Below, piece after piece: positions 9,481-21,469 of a stretch of 64,000 nt of DNA (its first letter is position 1; each line of letters opens with the position of its first letter). A program made the position numbers and the translations under genes. The stretch lies in the NCBI GenBank assembly GCA_030068075.1, contig CM057826.1, positions 53,746,116 through 53,810,115 on the forward strand, read 5' to 3'. The notes beneath the pieces were generated by a model, which saw only the letters and a list, made by a program, of their open reading frames with translations, made no database searches and was not told the origin of the DNA. This DNA is from Paguma larvata. Lineage: Eukaryota; Chordata; Mammalia; Carnivora; Viverridae.

Positions 9481-12304
9481 TTCCACAACTGTGTGTATAT
9501 AGCTATATAAACATCTCTCTCTGTATGCATATGTAATGTGATTTTGAAAGTATGATAATTTTATAATTATTTTATTTGGGAATTTAAAAAAGCATTTTAT
9601 AATAATGATATGTAATTTTTCATGTTTTGCTTTTATGAAAAAAGATAAGCTATAAGGTTTGATTGATGCAAGTAAGACAACCAGTATTTCCTTCACTCTT
9701 TCCAATGACATGTAGGTTATGCAACCTCTGTATTTTAACAAAAATATGACAATATTAGTTAATGGGGCCGTAGGATATATATATTTAACTGAGTCACTTG
9801 TGTGCAGAACTATCTTCAAGTACAAAGTCTTTGGGATTAAACAAATTTGGGAAGTGATCGGTGAAATTTTACTTCAAAGACTTTTTTTTTCCTAAATAAA
9901 AGGGAGTTAAAACTTCTTTAAAAAAATGAAAAGCAGGCTTCCTTTTAATATTTTCAGTCAAAAGTATTCTTAGTAAACAAGGGAGACCATACATGAATCA
10001 GCTCAGTCTCAGTCGGAATTTTCTTTTAACAATAACCTGTATTTAATAAGCTGGTACCCAGAGTGCGTGCCATGCTGCTTCAAAGTGATAGCAAGACCAT
10101 GAGGAAGATCAAAGAGGAATGGTCGTGGGATCTGAACCGCTAGACTGAGAAAGGGAATCGTATCTGCATGCACACAGCTACTTTTTGTTATGCCTGTACA
10201 AGGAAAGGATTCACTTCATTTTCGATAACTGCTTAAAGATTTTAATCCAAACTTCGTTTTAGCAGTCGAGATCAAAACCTCTAGATATGTCTGGGTTACG
10301 AAAGTGAGAGACAATATATCTACTAGAGGAGAGGTAGATCCTAGAGATTGTTCCAGAAAGCTTTAGCTGTGATGGACTTAAAATGTGATTGGAATAATTC
10401 TAAAGGGCCAGTTGTGATGAAGAGGTGGGGCTTATCTGCAAATCCAGCCATTCCAGTACCATTTCATGTTAATCATCATTTCTAGATCCCCTCACACTCC
10501 TAAGGAACAGGAACGTCACAATCGTTTATGGGCTACTGCACATCCTGCATAAAAATACTCTGTGTCAAACAGTGTAATTATTACCATTCTTGCCACAGTC
10601 CCATCGAGGTGAATTCAGTCTTAAACATACCTACAGTAGAAAATCGCGTGCCTTTTCTTAGTGGTTGTGTTGCTTCTCCACTGCTCTTACTCTTGCTGCT
10701 ATCGGTCCTGATATTTTTGTTGCTGGTATGAAGTAGGGAAGGTCCCTTGCCCATACATCTGTTAATGAATATCCTCTATATGCTTATGGTGGAAAACTTT
10801 ATTTTTAAGTTAGGCCACGTTTCATTTGGTTAGCAAAACCCTATTAAAAAAGAAACTGCTTTAAGAATACGGATGACTAAAACCTTAAGCAGTTGTAAGT
10901 CATGCATATTTTGGTAAATAGTAATTTATCAGGTTGTTATCTAACATAGTCATTTGTTGAAAACATGTCACTGAGAAATGGAAAACTTGGTTTGTGAGGA
11001 ATGCATCACTGAGAATAAGAAATAAATGCAAGCAGCGAACAATGCTTTATGAGGCAGAAACTATGTGTGGAATGGAAAGAAAGTGCTCTGTGCTTCCGAC
11101 AAAAGAAGAAGGGGCAAACATGAAAAATAGAAAGGACTAATGGTAGGTTTAACATTCTATCTAATCTAAAGTTGTGTTATTGCAAGAAAATGATTCATCA
11201 CATCTGCCTTTATCTTTCCTTAAATGTCTTAGTTTTTTAGCTATTGAGTTTCTTTAAGAGACATTGTAGTTTTAATAGTCACCAATTATTTATCATCATT
11301 TCTGTAGATGATTGCCTTTGTAGTATCCTTTTAGGAATGGTACGAAAGATCTCTTAATGATTTCCTCAAGAGCTCTTCCATCTTGTCTCTGATGTCTTAA
11401 AATTTTTAACATAGATTTTTATTTTACAACCTGAGAGAATTCTTAAAATGAGCTTACTGAAATAAAGAAGTGCACTAATTATGCTAATTAACATGGATTC
11501 ATGCTAAAGTGTAAATGACTGATAACTCTTCTATTAACAAACAATAAAACAGTGGTAGCAGCAGGCAGAGCCAGAGGCGTGGGAAAATAGAGAGAAAGAA
11601 CAGTAAGGACGCAGAAGATGTATTCCACTTATTTCACAATTGTGCCTAAGGCAAATTCTACTTTAAGTAGTTCATAATGCTCCTGAGTCATAATAATGGT
11701 TATGAAATTTGGAGCGATTCTCTGACAGTGCAATTTGGCTCAAAAAATCTGAAAAATAGTCTTTATGTGAAGGGAGAGTCATTTGAGTTGTGATATTAAT
11801 ACTCCCTCCCTCTCTTTTCATGAAAAGACAAATGCAATTTAGCATAATGAATGATCTCTTCTTATAAATGTATTTTTTCCTTATGAGTATTCTCTCAATT
11901 CGTTGCTTCTTGCCTGCATCTAGAATAATTGGAGACATTGGATATGAGAAGGGGCCATCAGCTTCCATTTCCTTATTTAGGCAACAGTCTTCCTATAGAG
12001 GAAACCCACTTGTGTGAGCAGCAAGGGATACTGTGTTTCCCTTGTGGGTGTCTGTTAAGAACACAGCTTTAAGAGGTTTTTTTTTTTTGTTTGTTTGTTT
12101 TGTGCATTTGTTTGCTTTTTTTAATCCTCCTGAAACCGACAAACAGTAAGAAGTGGAAACTTTTGAAAATATACCTAATTTGTTAGGTTCTCTGATTTGG
12201 TTGCTGTTGGCTTTTTCCAGAATTTTCACAATGAATCAGTTTTAAGACATACTATTCTCTCCACATCAATGATGTATAACTTTATGTTTCTTTCAGGGAA
12301 TGCA
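9481..12304. other. unclassified AT-rich non-coding stretch
   Basis: About 2.8 kb without a recognised element. It includes the longest open frame of the window (antisense, 9382-9825), which overlaps a MIR and has no domain. At about 10030-10450 the composition is more balanced. A T/GTTT-rich run lies at about 12076-12122. Confidence 0.5.
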
Positions 12305-12495
12305 CCCTAGCTAAGACTGAAAAGAATGTGGAATTTTCAGCCCAACAGTTCTGGGTTCAGTGTTTGATTCTATACTTCCTAGCTGATTACCCTGGAGGAA
12401 GTTACTTTATCTCTGTGATTATCAGTCTCCTCATGAGTAAAAACAAAGCTGATGAGTCTTATGCAGTGATAGTACAAAGCTTTAGAGTTAAAATG
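12305..12495 (+). mobile_element. MIR SINE, sense
   Basis: CAACAGTTCTGGGTTCAGTG over the B box, TATACTTCCTAGCTGATTAC, TTACTTTATCTCTGTGATTA and TCAGTCTCCTCATGAGTAAA, then TTATGCAGTGATAGTACAAAG. All in MIR order but diverged. Confidence 0.55.
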
Positions 12496-13734
12496 CAATG
12501 GTTAGTAGAAACCAGATGTGAGGAGCAGTCGTATGCAGGTGATGGCAAGCCATATGTCTCACTAAGTGACATTGACCCTAGTAACTAATCTGACCTGCTT
12601 TCCTGCTAGCTCAGAAATGTTTTCCTTGAACTTACTGGTTACCTATGGGTTGACTAAATTATCAGTCTAAACCTATGTGCCAGCAAAGCCATAACTACAT
12701 AGATATGTCACCATGCCAGTATATTAATCTACAATAGGGAAAACAACTATCAAACACACCAGATGTTAGTATCAATCAAAATAGCACATTCTCTAAAGAG
12801 AAAGCCACATGTGAAAAATGTATAATAAGTTTGCCTATTAAATATTAAATCAGAAAAATAGATGCCATTTATATATTTCGAATGTTTGCCTTTAGGCTCT
12901 GATAGCTTGCTTGACTCAAATCTCTGTAATATATACTTAGGTCAGGTGGGTTTCAATTCAAGGAGGTCTGTCCCTGGCCACCACCTCCCTCAGATGGTAC
13001 TGGAGTAGTGCCTGCCAGTGTTCGCATGGGTCACTATGTTTGTTGTTTGTTCAAGCTCTGTAGATGAAGCAGTCTAAATTGTTCCCTGCCTGATCTTAAC
13101 GTTTCTCAGAACAGGGCATAATCTACATGATTCAGTTTTTCAATTGTGATAACATTCCTGTCCTGTATCCTTGAAATTTTTTCCTCATTTCACTGGTGTC
13201 ATGATTAAGAATATTCCTCAATGTTCCATTCATGTATTTGTAAGAAATATCTGTCACATCCACTGTGTGTCGATTTTAATAGATTAATTCCCAAAAGATT
13301 ATATTATACCCACTATTATTAGTGAGCCCTCACCATTGTCTCTATATGCCAAATTTTTATATGAAGCTAAAACGCTTAGGACAGTAACTGGTAAATAGTA
13401 CTTGCTCTGTGATAATAGTTATCAGAAGAATTGTTATTTTCCTGTGAGAGATGATGAAACAGCATTTTAATTCCTTACACTGGAATCACCACATATGGCT
13501 GATCTATGCAGTGGGTAAATTGGAAAAAAATTTAACATAATCTGGTATGAAAGGTTACTAGTAATTTTATCTAAAACTCACTACTTTCCTGACCTTCCAG
13601 CAATACGTAACACACCCTCCCTTTAAGATGCGCCTTCTAAGCTGAAACCTGAGTCTCAAAGTGTCTTTGTGAATTGTAACACATTAACCTGTGAGTGTTT
13701 GCTTAATGATAGCAGCCTCAGAATCAGCACAGCT
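12496..13734. other. unclassified non-coding DNA
   Basis: AT-rich sequence with no recognised repeat, RNA gene or coding frame. Confidence 0.5.
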
Positions 13735-13960
13735 GACTGTGCTGTGGTGAAGGAGATTACAAGCAAGCCTGGGTTAGACCTGTTTAATTACATTTCTTCC
13801 TGAAAGTTGCTTAACCTCTCTGTGCCTCAGTTTTGTTATCTGTAAAATAGAGAAAATAATAGTACCTCCCTTTGAGAGTTTTGTGGAAATTAAATAATGC
13901 AGAGTGCTTAGCACATATAGTTCTGAAACATAGTAAATCATTCAAAATATTAACTTCTAT
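13735..13960 (+). mobile_element. MIR SINE, sense
   Basis: GCAAGCCTGGGTTAGACC (B-box area), GTTGCTTAACCTCTCTGTGC, CTCAGTTTTGTTATCTGTAA, AATAATAGTACCTCCCTTTG and AGTGCTTAGCACATATAGTT. This is the clearest MIR in the window, nearly full length. Confidence 0.75.
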
Positions 13961-14186
13961 TTTATTAGTTTTATTATAAAATATTCGTAGTATTATTTGC
14001 AGTAGCAATATTCTGGGTATGATTCTGAGAAGTCAGGGAATATTAAAAAGGAACTAGATAGGTGGAAAGGGGCACTAAAAATGCCCACTGCACAAATCCG
14101 GTTAGTGTGTGGCCTGCCCCATGACTTAAGGATAAATGTTATAAAAAACTTGATGGTTCTAATAGAGCAGTTAATTGAGAGTTAAT

Positions 14187-14401
14187 ATTTTTTAAATAAT
14201 TTTTTAAAGTTTATTCATTTTAAGAGAGAGAGAGAGCAAGTAGGGTAGGGGTAGAGAGATGGGGAGAGAGAGAATGTAAACAGGCCCCACATTGTCAGCG
14301 TGGAGCCTGATGCAGGGCTCAAACTCACAAACCCTGAGATCATGACCTGAGCTGAAACCAAGAGTCAGACACTTAACCAACAGACATCCAGGCGCCCCTA
14401 A
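14187..14401 (-). mobile_element. Felid tRNA-derived SINE, antisense
   Basis: Tail complement TTTTTTAAAGTTTATTCATT, the GA tract, GCGTGGAGCCTGATGCAGGG, GAGATCATGACCTGAGCTGA and head complement AGACATCCAGGCGCCCC. The 7-base TSD AGTTAAT lies at 14180-14186 and 14402-14408. Confidence 0.92.
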
Positions 14402-14409
14402 AGTTAATG

Positions 14410-16965
14410 TATTGACAGTAGAAGATAAAATGGTGCTGATTTCAAATGAGGAAAGATTACACAAAGCTAGTCAACTCAGAGCCATATGCCATGGGAGTTA
14501 TTATACTCCAGAATCTGACCCTCTTCTTTAAAAAGTCTTGCAAATTGAAAGAACCATATTAACCAAAAGGCACACTCAAAAGAGATAAATTCAGAATGCC
14601 ATAATATTAATATATACTGAGAACCACAGTTGTGAACCAAAATACTTACACCAACTATGACCAGCATTGTATCTTTGTGATCAAACCATGTGGGAAGCTA
14701 ACTCATAGAAGGAAACTGCTGTGTTAATCCTTGAGGGGAAATCACAGTCCATAACCGGGAACACTGGTAGTCCATTAGACCAGTGCATTCTATCTTTTAA
14801 GTCATTGACTCAAATCTGATAGATAGTGTATTAGAACCACCTTGGAGCTTTTCGAAAACATTTATTAACCTCTGGATACAGACAACAGTTACAGAGGGAT
14901 GTAACACCGTCCTGTAGGTATACTGACATGGGCCACCAAATATGACAAAATTGATTGATGAGACTTGCACAAAAATGAAGAGAATTAGTCAAAACAAAAG
15001 TTAAATGCCATGAGAAAAATGAATTATTTTGTGGCCAACTTGCAGAAGAGAAAATCTTGTCAAGATAACACAAATATTCAAATCTCGACAAGATGTCTAA
15101 AATATCGTAAGACTATGGACTATCAAGACCTAAGAAAGATGCATGAGATGTTTACTAGTGAAAGTAGCTGATTGACTGATGGCTGATCATAGGATTCTTC
15201 CTTGAAAAAGCTCACCAAATAAACATATGGGAGAAATTAATTGGAGGTGGAAGATGGGAGGAACGGCACTTATAGGAGGATTATGACCCATATTCATTTG
15301 GTACAATTTTATTCTCTTGATCCAACCCCCACCACCGCCACCGTAATATAAACAGTACTTTGGAAAACAGTGAACAGAAACTATGCTAACTACTGCCAGC
15401 TGCTCATCTCATGCATGTTTCTGATTGTACATTGTTACTCACCATCACTGTTTACTGTGTTTACCATGAACTACAATTTTCTGATTGGGGGGAAAATGTT
15501 CCAGAAACAATACTCTTTTGGGGAGTAAAGTGCATGCTGCTGTTTCCTGTTTTTCAAAAGATTGGCTTCAAAAGTGCGAGGCTCATTTGTGAGGCAAATG
15601 TGTAAGTTTTGCATGGGAGTAGATAGGCCAATGGGTTTAAGAGGAGTCAACATTACAGTCAAAGGTCTAGGTACAGGATATGCCTTTGTGGGCTCAATTG
15701 GAAAATAGGTCAACAGGTTCTCATCTTAGAATTTTCCCCCATATTTCATTATAAAGCAATTTTCTTTGTTAATTTTTTTCCTGTAAATTATATAATAGGA
15801 CACAGCTGGTTGTATACCCCATATATGCTGATACAGTGTTGTATATAAATTGCTGCATAAAAACATGCCAAATGGGCAAAAAATACAACACGAGCAAAAT
15901 TATCAGATTAGATTGGCAGATGCTTATATTAAACATGTCTGTTTACGTTGTGTATAAAAGGTTTTCATGGGCTTTGATTTTAGATTCAGTAGAGCATCTC
16001 TGTTTCTTTTATGAGATCTAAATTACACTAGTTATTACTGGTTTTAGAAAATGTAAGTTAAATTACAGAAATAATCATATGCTTTTGCTATTTATTTTTT
16101 TCTCATTACAAATCATATCACAAATGTAGTAATAAGATATTCCAGGAGCCTGGCTGTGACTGGTCACTCCTATCCATAGGTAGTATCACTATTATCCTAG
16201 TTGCCTTACATTTGGAAATAAAAAAATAAAAAAAATAAATTCATAATAACTTGGATCCAAGTATCACAATTTACAAGTTACTTAAGGACAGAAAATGAAA
16301 TAAAAAGGCACATTTAGAGTGAGGGCACATTGTTTGGCTATTGCTGTGCCATATTTTAGTTAATTACATAACTTCAAAACCAAAACTTTTAAAAACTTTT
16401 AGTAATTGGGCATAGTATATGCCAAGAAAACAGGCCTATTCATATATATAAATAAGTATATAAAGTACGCATATATTTATATAAATATATATAATGCATA
16501 CCTATATACACACCCAAATATATATACAGATCATCACTTTATCTCAATTTAAAGTAATTTCAATGATGCAAGATCTAATTAACAAGTATATCAGCATTAG
16601 ACCATGAGCAAGTATTTCTTGTGGCTCTTATGAAAAGTCAGAAAGCTTTTAATGGCCATCCTAGAACCATATATTCTTTATAACACCCATTCTAATCGCA
16701 CCTCTGGAATTTTTCGCGTTTATCAGATTTATAGGGGCCTAGATCGAACTTACTATTGGATGACCAAGTTCTCAAAAAGAATCTAGAACCCTGTCTGGTA
16801 TGTAAAAATATATAGGTAAGAAAAACATGAATACTTACAGGAATATGCTAAAATCATTATATTGTCTTATTATTTAATCTGTATAGACTAAAAGAAAGTT
16901 CATATGCAGATGACTGGATATTCAACCATTCTGTCATTCGATAATAAGAAGCAGGAATCTTACTT
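14410..16965. other. unclassified AT-rich stretch
   Basis: About 2.5 kb with no recognised mobile element or coding frame. It contains an A-rich (AAAAAT)n patch at about 16218-16242 and a TA-rich patch at about 16440-16530. Those are the only structured sequences seen. Confidence 0.5.
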
Positions 16966-16966
16966 T

Positions 16967-17170
16967 GGAGCACCTGGGTGACTCAGTCAGATAGTGTCCG
17001 ACTCTTGATTTCAGCTCAAGTCTTCATCTTATGGTTTATGAGATCAAACCCTTTGTTGTTCTCTGTGCTGACGGCATGGAGAGTGACTGGGATTTTCTCT
17101 CTCCCTCCTCTCTTTCTGCTCCTTCCTTACTCTCATGTGGCTCTCTCAAACTAAATAAGTAAGTAAGTAA
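16967..17170 (+). mobile_element. Felid tRNA-derived SINE, sense, diverged
   Basis: Head GAGCACCTGGGTGACTCAGT, then TCTTGATTTCAGCTCAAGTC, CTCTGTGCTGACGGCATGGA, a CT-rich tract and a tail of AAATAAGTAAGTAAGTAAAA. The tail has turned into a short (AAGT)n repeat. More diverged than the copy at 17286, so likely older. No clean TSD was seen. Confidence 0.86.
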
Positions 17171-17285
17171 AACCTCTCTATATAGTTTATACCATTGATT
17201 TTTAGGAAAAAACTTTGTATAATATACTTATTAAAAAGTTGTAGACCATATTTATTCGACTAAATGACTTTTTAAAAAGAAGACA

Positions 17286-17435
17286 GGGGCGCCTCGGTGG
17301 CTCAGTCAATTAAGTATCCGACTTCGACCCTGGTCATGATCCTCCAGTCTCTGGGTTTGAGCCCCGCGTCGGGCTCTGTGCTGATGGTCACAGCCTGGAG
17401 CCCGCTTCAGATTCTGTGTCCCCCTCTTTCTTTGC

Positions 17436-17476
<41 letters not shown>

Positions 17477-17516
17477 AAAAATAAATAAACATTAAAAAAG
17501 TAAAAAAAAAAAAAGT
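17286..17516 (+). mobile_element. Felid tRNA-derived SINE, sense, well preserved
   Basis: GGGGCGCCTCGGTGGCTCAG head, GAGCCCCGCGTCGGGCTCTG with its CpGs kept, a pure CT repeat at about 17438-17470, and tail AAATAAATAAACATTAAAAA. The TSD AAAAAGAAGACA (17274-17285) is matched by AAAAAGAGGACA just after the tail (about 17518-17529). Retained CpGs point to a young copy. Confidence 0.95.
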
Positions 17517-17529
17517 AAAAAAGAGGACA

Positions 17530-18905
17530 CATCTGTGTAACTGCAGTTCTGATGAATAAATGGAATATCACAAGCCCAGAAATCTACCTGTGTCCCCATC
17601 AGTCCTATGAATACCACCCTGTTAATAACCACTTTCCTGACTTCTTTCAACTTTGGTTTGCTTCACATACTTTTGAATATAAAGAAATGATTATAGTAAG
17701 TACTCTTTTTTATTTGCTTTTCTTTATTTAACATTATGTTTTTGAAATTCACCTAAATGATAGTATAAAACAAATTCATTTCTATTTGATTATATAATAC
17801 CATTGGATAAATATACTACGTTTATTCTATTGTTAATTGACCTTTATTTCTATTTTTTAAAAGTATTGTGAGTTAAACTGCTATGGATACCTTTACACAT
17901 GTCTTATGGTGCTCAAATGTACACATTTTTGTTTGGTATATACCTAAGCATGGAATTGTAGGGAGATGGAATATACAACAATTGATTTTTACCAATTAAC
18001 GTTCACACCAACAGAGTATGAGAATTCCAGCTAAACCATACTTTTACCAACACTTGATATCATCAAGCTTGTAGTTTAGCCAGTCCAGCAAATCTGTTCC
18101 ATTAAAGATTTAATTTATCTCTTTGTAATGATTAGCTGTACTGAGAGGCTTTTTTGTTTGTTGGTTATATTCCATTGCTGTCTTTTATCCTTTTCTTTTA
18201 AATTTTCTTTTAAAATTGCCTGTTTACTTCTAGATTTGTAGCAAAGCTTTATATATATTCTGGCTGCAAGACATTATTGGTTATATTAGAACTGTCGCCT
18301 CCTAGTCTCTCTTTTCACTCCATGAATTGCTACTTTTCTTTTTTTCCCAGAAGAGAGAGGCATGATGAACGGAAGTTTCTAATGTTAATGAAATACAATT
18401 TGTCAGTCTTTCCTTTATGGTCAGTGACTTAGGATCCAGATAAAGAAGGTAGTCACTTTTGTTATCTTCTAAAAATTTCATCATTTTAGTTTCATACGCA
18501 GGTCTTAAAACCTACCTGTAGTTTATTTTTGTATATAATTTGAAATAATCAAGATTCATTTCTATTTTGGTTTCTGGCTGACCCAGCCCACCTGATGGAA
18601 AAAACCATCCTTTTCCCATTTCAGTCAGTATTACCTTTATAAAAGTCTAAAAAAATTACTATTTTTACTATTTATTTATAAGATCAACACTTTATTAATT
18701 ACTGTGGCTTTATAATAAGGCGAAACTTGATGTCTGATAGCATAAACTGTTCAGTTTGTTCATCGTCAAAATTATCTTAGCTAATGCTGAGTGTATTTTA
18801 ATGTGTTAAGTTTTTCATTGGTGTTTTGTAAAAAGTTACATTGAGGTTTTCCACATCTCTTGTAAATTTTTAAAAAGATGTTTGATATTTTATGCTCTTA
18901 GTGTA
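17530..18905 (-). mobile_element. Ancient L1: 3'UTR and ORF2 C-terminal part, antisense
   Basis: In order: a 3'UTR-like block (17590-17760), TATACCTAAGCATGGAATTG (antisense of the 'agtggaattgctggg' block), a TTCACACCAACAGAGTATGA block, TTATATATATTCTGGCTGCA, and CAATTTGTCAGTCTTTCCTT. AGTTTATTTTTGTATATAAT and ATTACTGTGGCTTTATAATA follow. These are successive antisense blocks of the 3' part of mammalian L1 ORF2. Diverged, frameshifted and not coding. Confidence 0.75.
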
Positions 18906-18929
18906 ATTTTTTAAAAGAATCTTTATATT

Positions 18930-19235
18930 TTTAGAGAAATTTTAGGTCATAGCAGAAGTGAATGGAAGACACAGCTTTTCCATTATCCTCTGTCCCCACA
19001 CATGCATGGTCTCCACATAATGGACATTTCTGACACCAGAGTGGCACATTGGCTACAATTGATCAGCCTACATTGACAGATTATAATCACCCAAAGGCCA
19101 TAGTTTATATTATGGTTCACCCTTGACTCAGTATGTTCTGTAGGTTTGGGCAAATGTATAATGACATGTATCCATCACTGTAGTATCATACAGAGTATTT
19201 TAACTGCTCTAAATTCCTCTGCGCTCTGCCGTAAA
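18930..19235 (-). mobile_element. L1 3'UTR fragment nested in an older L1, antisense
   Basis: GAGAAATTTTAGGTCATAGC, ACAATTGATCAGCCTACATT, TTGGGCAAATGTATAATGAC and ATGTATCCATCACTGTAGTA, then CATACAGAGTATTTTAACTG. This is the antisense L1M 3'UTR block ('gtataatgacatgtatccaccattacagtatcatacagaatagtttcactgccc'). ORF2 sequence flanks it on both sides in consecutive order, so it inserted into that older L1. Confidence 0.7.
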
Positions 19236-19570
19236 TGTTAGGTTTTCAATTGTGGTTGTTTGTTGCTCGTATATGGAAATACATTTGATTTTTGTATCCT
19301 GACACTCTCCTTTGCAAACTTGCTAAATTTACTTACTAAGAATTGTTAGATTCTTTGAGATTTTTTATACACATAATTATTTGTCAGAGGATAATGGCAG
19401 TGTTCTTTCTTTCAAGTCCTTACGTTTTGATTTCTCCTTCTTGTCTTATTAAACTGATAACTCCAGTACAATGTCGAATGGGAGCGGCGCATCCAGTATT
19501 TTTAAATTCATTTCTGAAGACAGTGTGGAAAAAAAAAAAAAGAGGTTCTTGAGTATGATGTTTTCCTCCA
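19236..19570 (-). mobile_element. Continuation of ancient L1 ORF2, antisense
   Basis: GATTTTTGTATCCTGACACT, AACTTGCTAAATTTACTTAC, TAGATTCTTTGAGATTTTTT, AACTCCAGTACAATGTCGAA and TTGAGTATGATGTTTTCCTC. These are antisense ORF2 blocks lying directly upstream (in L1 sense) of those ending at about 18905. An A-run at 19530-19541 sits inside. Confidence 0.72.
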
Positions 19571-20300
19571 GGGAGGACTTAGTTTTCTTCTGGCAGGCAA
19601 TTAGAGAAAAGGCAATCAGAGTTTGAGATGGTCTAAGTCTGTTTCAGTCCTTTGAGGTCTAAACTATTTCCACTTTGCACATATATCTCAAGCACAACCC
19701 TCAGGGCTCTCAGCTGAAAGCCTAGAAGGAGGATGTTTAGCAGATTTCCTCCTTTTTGGCATTTTCAAACTCCAGTTTTTGTGACCACAGGAAAGCAAGA
19801 GTACCAAAAGTGCTGTTATGTTTTCTTCCTTCTTAGATGCAGTTTCCTCATTGGATTCTTAATCTCTTCCCCACTGACTTGGAAATTGACAAATAGCTCG
19901 AGGGGGAAAATAATGCTAAACTGGCAATCCTTTGTTCCTCTGGGATCTTGCCCCTCAAGACATGGCCTCCTTGGTAAACTTGCAGTTTTATCTCTGAATC
20001 CCTGAGATCACAGAAAGGCCTAAACTGAGGGTGCTGTCCCTCATTCCAGACAACTTAAGGCTCAGCAAATAGTTCAGTACAAAAACTGACAACATTTTGC
20101 TCATCTTGAAGCTTTTTCTTTTATTCTGAAAACTTGGCTCCTCAAGTCCTGGCTGCCTTGGATGTTCTCATGCTCTCAACAGCTTTGGTTAGGTATTTTG
20201 TTTGGGATTTGGTTATTGTTGCTGTTGCTGTTGTTGTTTAATTTGATGGAGCTTCTAAGATTGTTCTAGGTTGCAAGGTTTGGCTGATATAATCTACCGT
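19571..20300 (-). mobile_element. possible L1 5' region, antisense
   Basis: Starts with TTCTGGCAGGCAATTAGAGA and includes CTCAGGGCTCTCAGCTGAAA and CAGTTTTTGTGACCACAGGA. From memory these resemble the antisense 5' part of old L1M elements, which would make 17530-20300 one internally deleted antisense L1. GC-richer than its neighbours. A GTTGCTGTT-type triplet patch lies at about 20215-20238. Identification is tentative. Confidence 0.3.
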
Positions 20301-20519
20301 ACACTATATGAAAATATGTGTGTGTGCATATAATGATACGTAAATATACAAAATGTGAAAATAATAAGGAAAATAATTCTAAAATTTAAGATATATAAAT
20401 AATTACACATTATAACATATATATGCCTATTACCATTGATTTTTTTTTCCTTAAACACAATATATTATTAAGAAGTACTTTAAACACAAAATAAAATTGG
20501 AAAAATTGCAGGCGACTCT

Positions 20520-20901
20520 GTATGCCCACCTCCAGACTTCATAGAATGGAAGTATAGTTGACATACAAATTATATTAGTTCACATGTACAACATATTGAT
20601 TCAACATTTATATACATTATGAAATGATCACCTCCATAAGTCCACTTATTGTCACCATACAAAGTTACTACAGTATTATTAACTCTATGTCCTGTGTTGT
20701 CCTTTACATTCTTATGACTTACTTATTTTATAACTGTAAGTTTGTACCTTTTAATTCCCTTAACCTATCTTGCCCATACCCTAACCCCATCTCTTCTGGC
20801 AACAACCAGTTCTGTGTTGTGTTTTCCTTGTTGGTTTGTTTGTTTTTACATTCCACATATAAGTGGAATCATACAGTACTTGTCTTTCTCTGACCTATTT
20901 C
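20520..20901 (-). mobile_element. L1 3'UTR fragment, antisense (left part)
   Basis: ATGGAAGTATAGTTGACATA, CACATGTACAACATATTGAT, TGTCACCATACAAAGTTACT, TTCTGGCAACAACCAGTTCT, TTTGTTTGTTTTTACATTCC and ACATATAAGTGGAATCATAC are in perfect antisense order for an L1MA-like 3'UTR. It is interrupted at 20901 by a felid SINE. Confidence 0.78.
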
Positions 20902-21120
20902 TTTTCTTTTTTTTTTTTAACGTTTATTTATTTTTGAGAGACATAGAGACAGAGAGAGAGCAGGGGAAGGGCAGAGAGAGAGGGAGACACAGAATCTGAA
21001 GAGGCTCCAGGCTCTGAGCCGTCAGCACAGAGCCGACACGGGGCTCGAACTCACAGACTGTGAGATCATGATCTGAGCAGAAGTCGGCCGCTTAACCAAC
21101 TGAGTCACCCAGGTGCCCCT
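20902..21120 (-). mobile_element. Felid tRNA-derived SINE inside L1, antisense
   Basis: T-rich tail complement and AACGTTTATTTATTTTTGAG, a GA tract, GCCGTCAGCACAGAGCCGAC, GGGGCTCGAACTCACAGACT, and head complement CAACTGAGTCACCCAGGTGC. A perfect 14-base TSD, CTCTGACCTATTTC, lies at 20888-20901 and 21121-21134. The host L1 resumes immediately after it, which fixes the insertion point exactly. Confidence 0.97.
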
Positions 21121-21221
21121 CTCTGACCTATTTCACTTAGTATAATACTTAGGTCTATCTGCCTTCATGCAAAGATTTTATTCTTGTGGCAGCCATTCAT
21201 TTTATGGCTGAGTAACAGTCC

Positions 21222-21259
<38 letters not shown>

Positions 21260-21300
21260 TTCAACATCTTCTCAAATTTTACCACTCATATTTAACTCTA
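21121..21300 (-). mobile_element. L1 3'UTR fragment, antisense (right part)
   Basis: TGACCTATTTCACTTAGTAT, ATTCATTTTATGGCTGAGTA and ACAGTCCCATACA continue the 3'UTR interrupted at 20901. The usual 'attgtatatatatacca' part has been replaced by a CA microsatellite. Confidence 0.72.
21225..21255. repeat. (CA)n microsatellite in L1
   Basis: About 15 uninterrupted AC units grown from the alternating TA/CA tract of an L1 3' end. Confidence 0.95.
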
Positions 21301-21469
21301 ATCTTTAAGAAAAAAAATCAAAACATTTATACCTATTCATTCATCTCTCTATTTATTAATTCATCCTATTTTGGGTGAATTTCAAACTAAATGTCAGATA
21401 TAAGTACACTGTTTCTTAAATTGTTCAGCTGACACATCGTTAACTAGAGTCCAAGATTTATGTGCAGTG

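Noticed and set aside
9382..9825. 147-codon antisense open frame, the longest in the window
   Set aside because: It overlaps an antisense MIR and AT-rich DNA, has no domain or plausible codon pattern, and such a length is expected by chance in 64 kb.
17297..17488. Open frames across felid SINEs (for example 14204-14464, 17297-17488, 25217-25441, 26499-26687, 39017-39244, 47294-47560)
   Set aside because: All are translations of SINE sequence; the Ser/Leu-rich tails come from the CT or GA tract.
20742..20999. Open frames across L1 3'UTR and the nested SINE
   Set aside because: They cross the insertion junction of a mobile element, so they cannot be a real protein.
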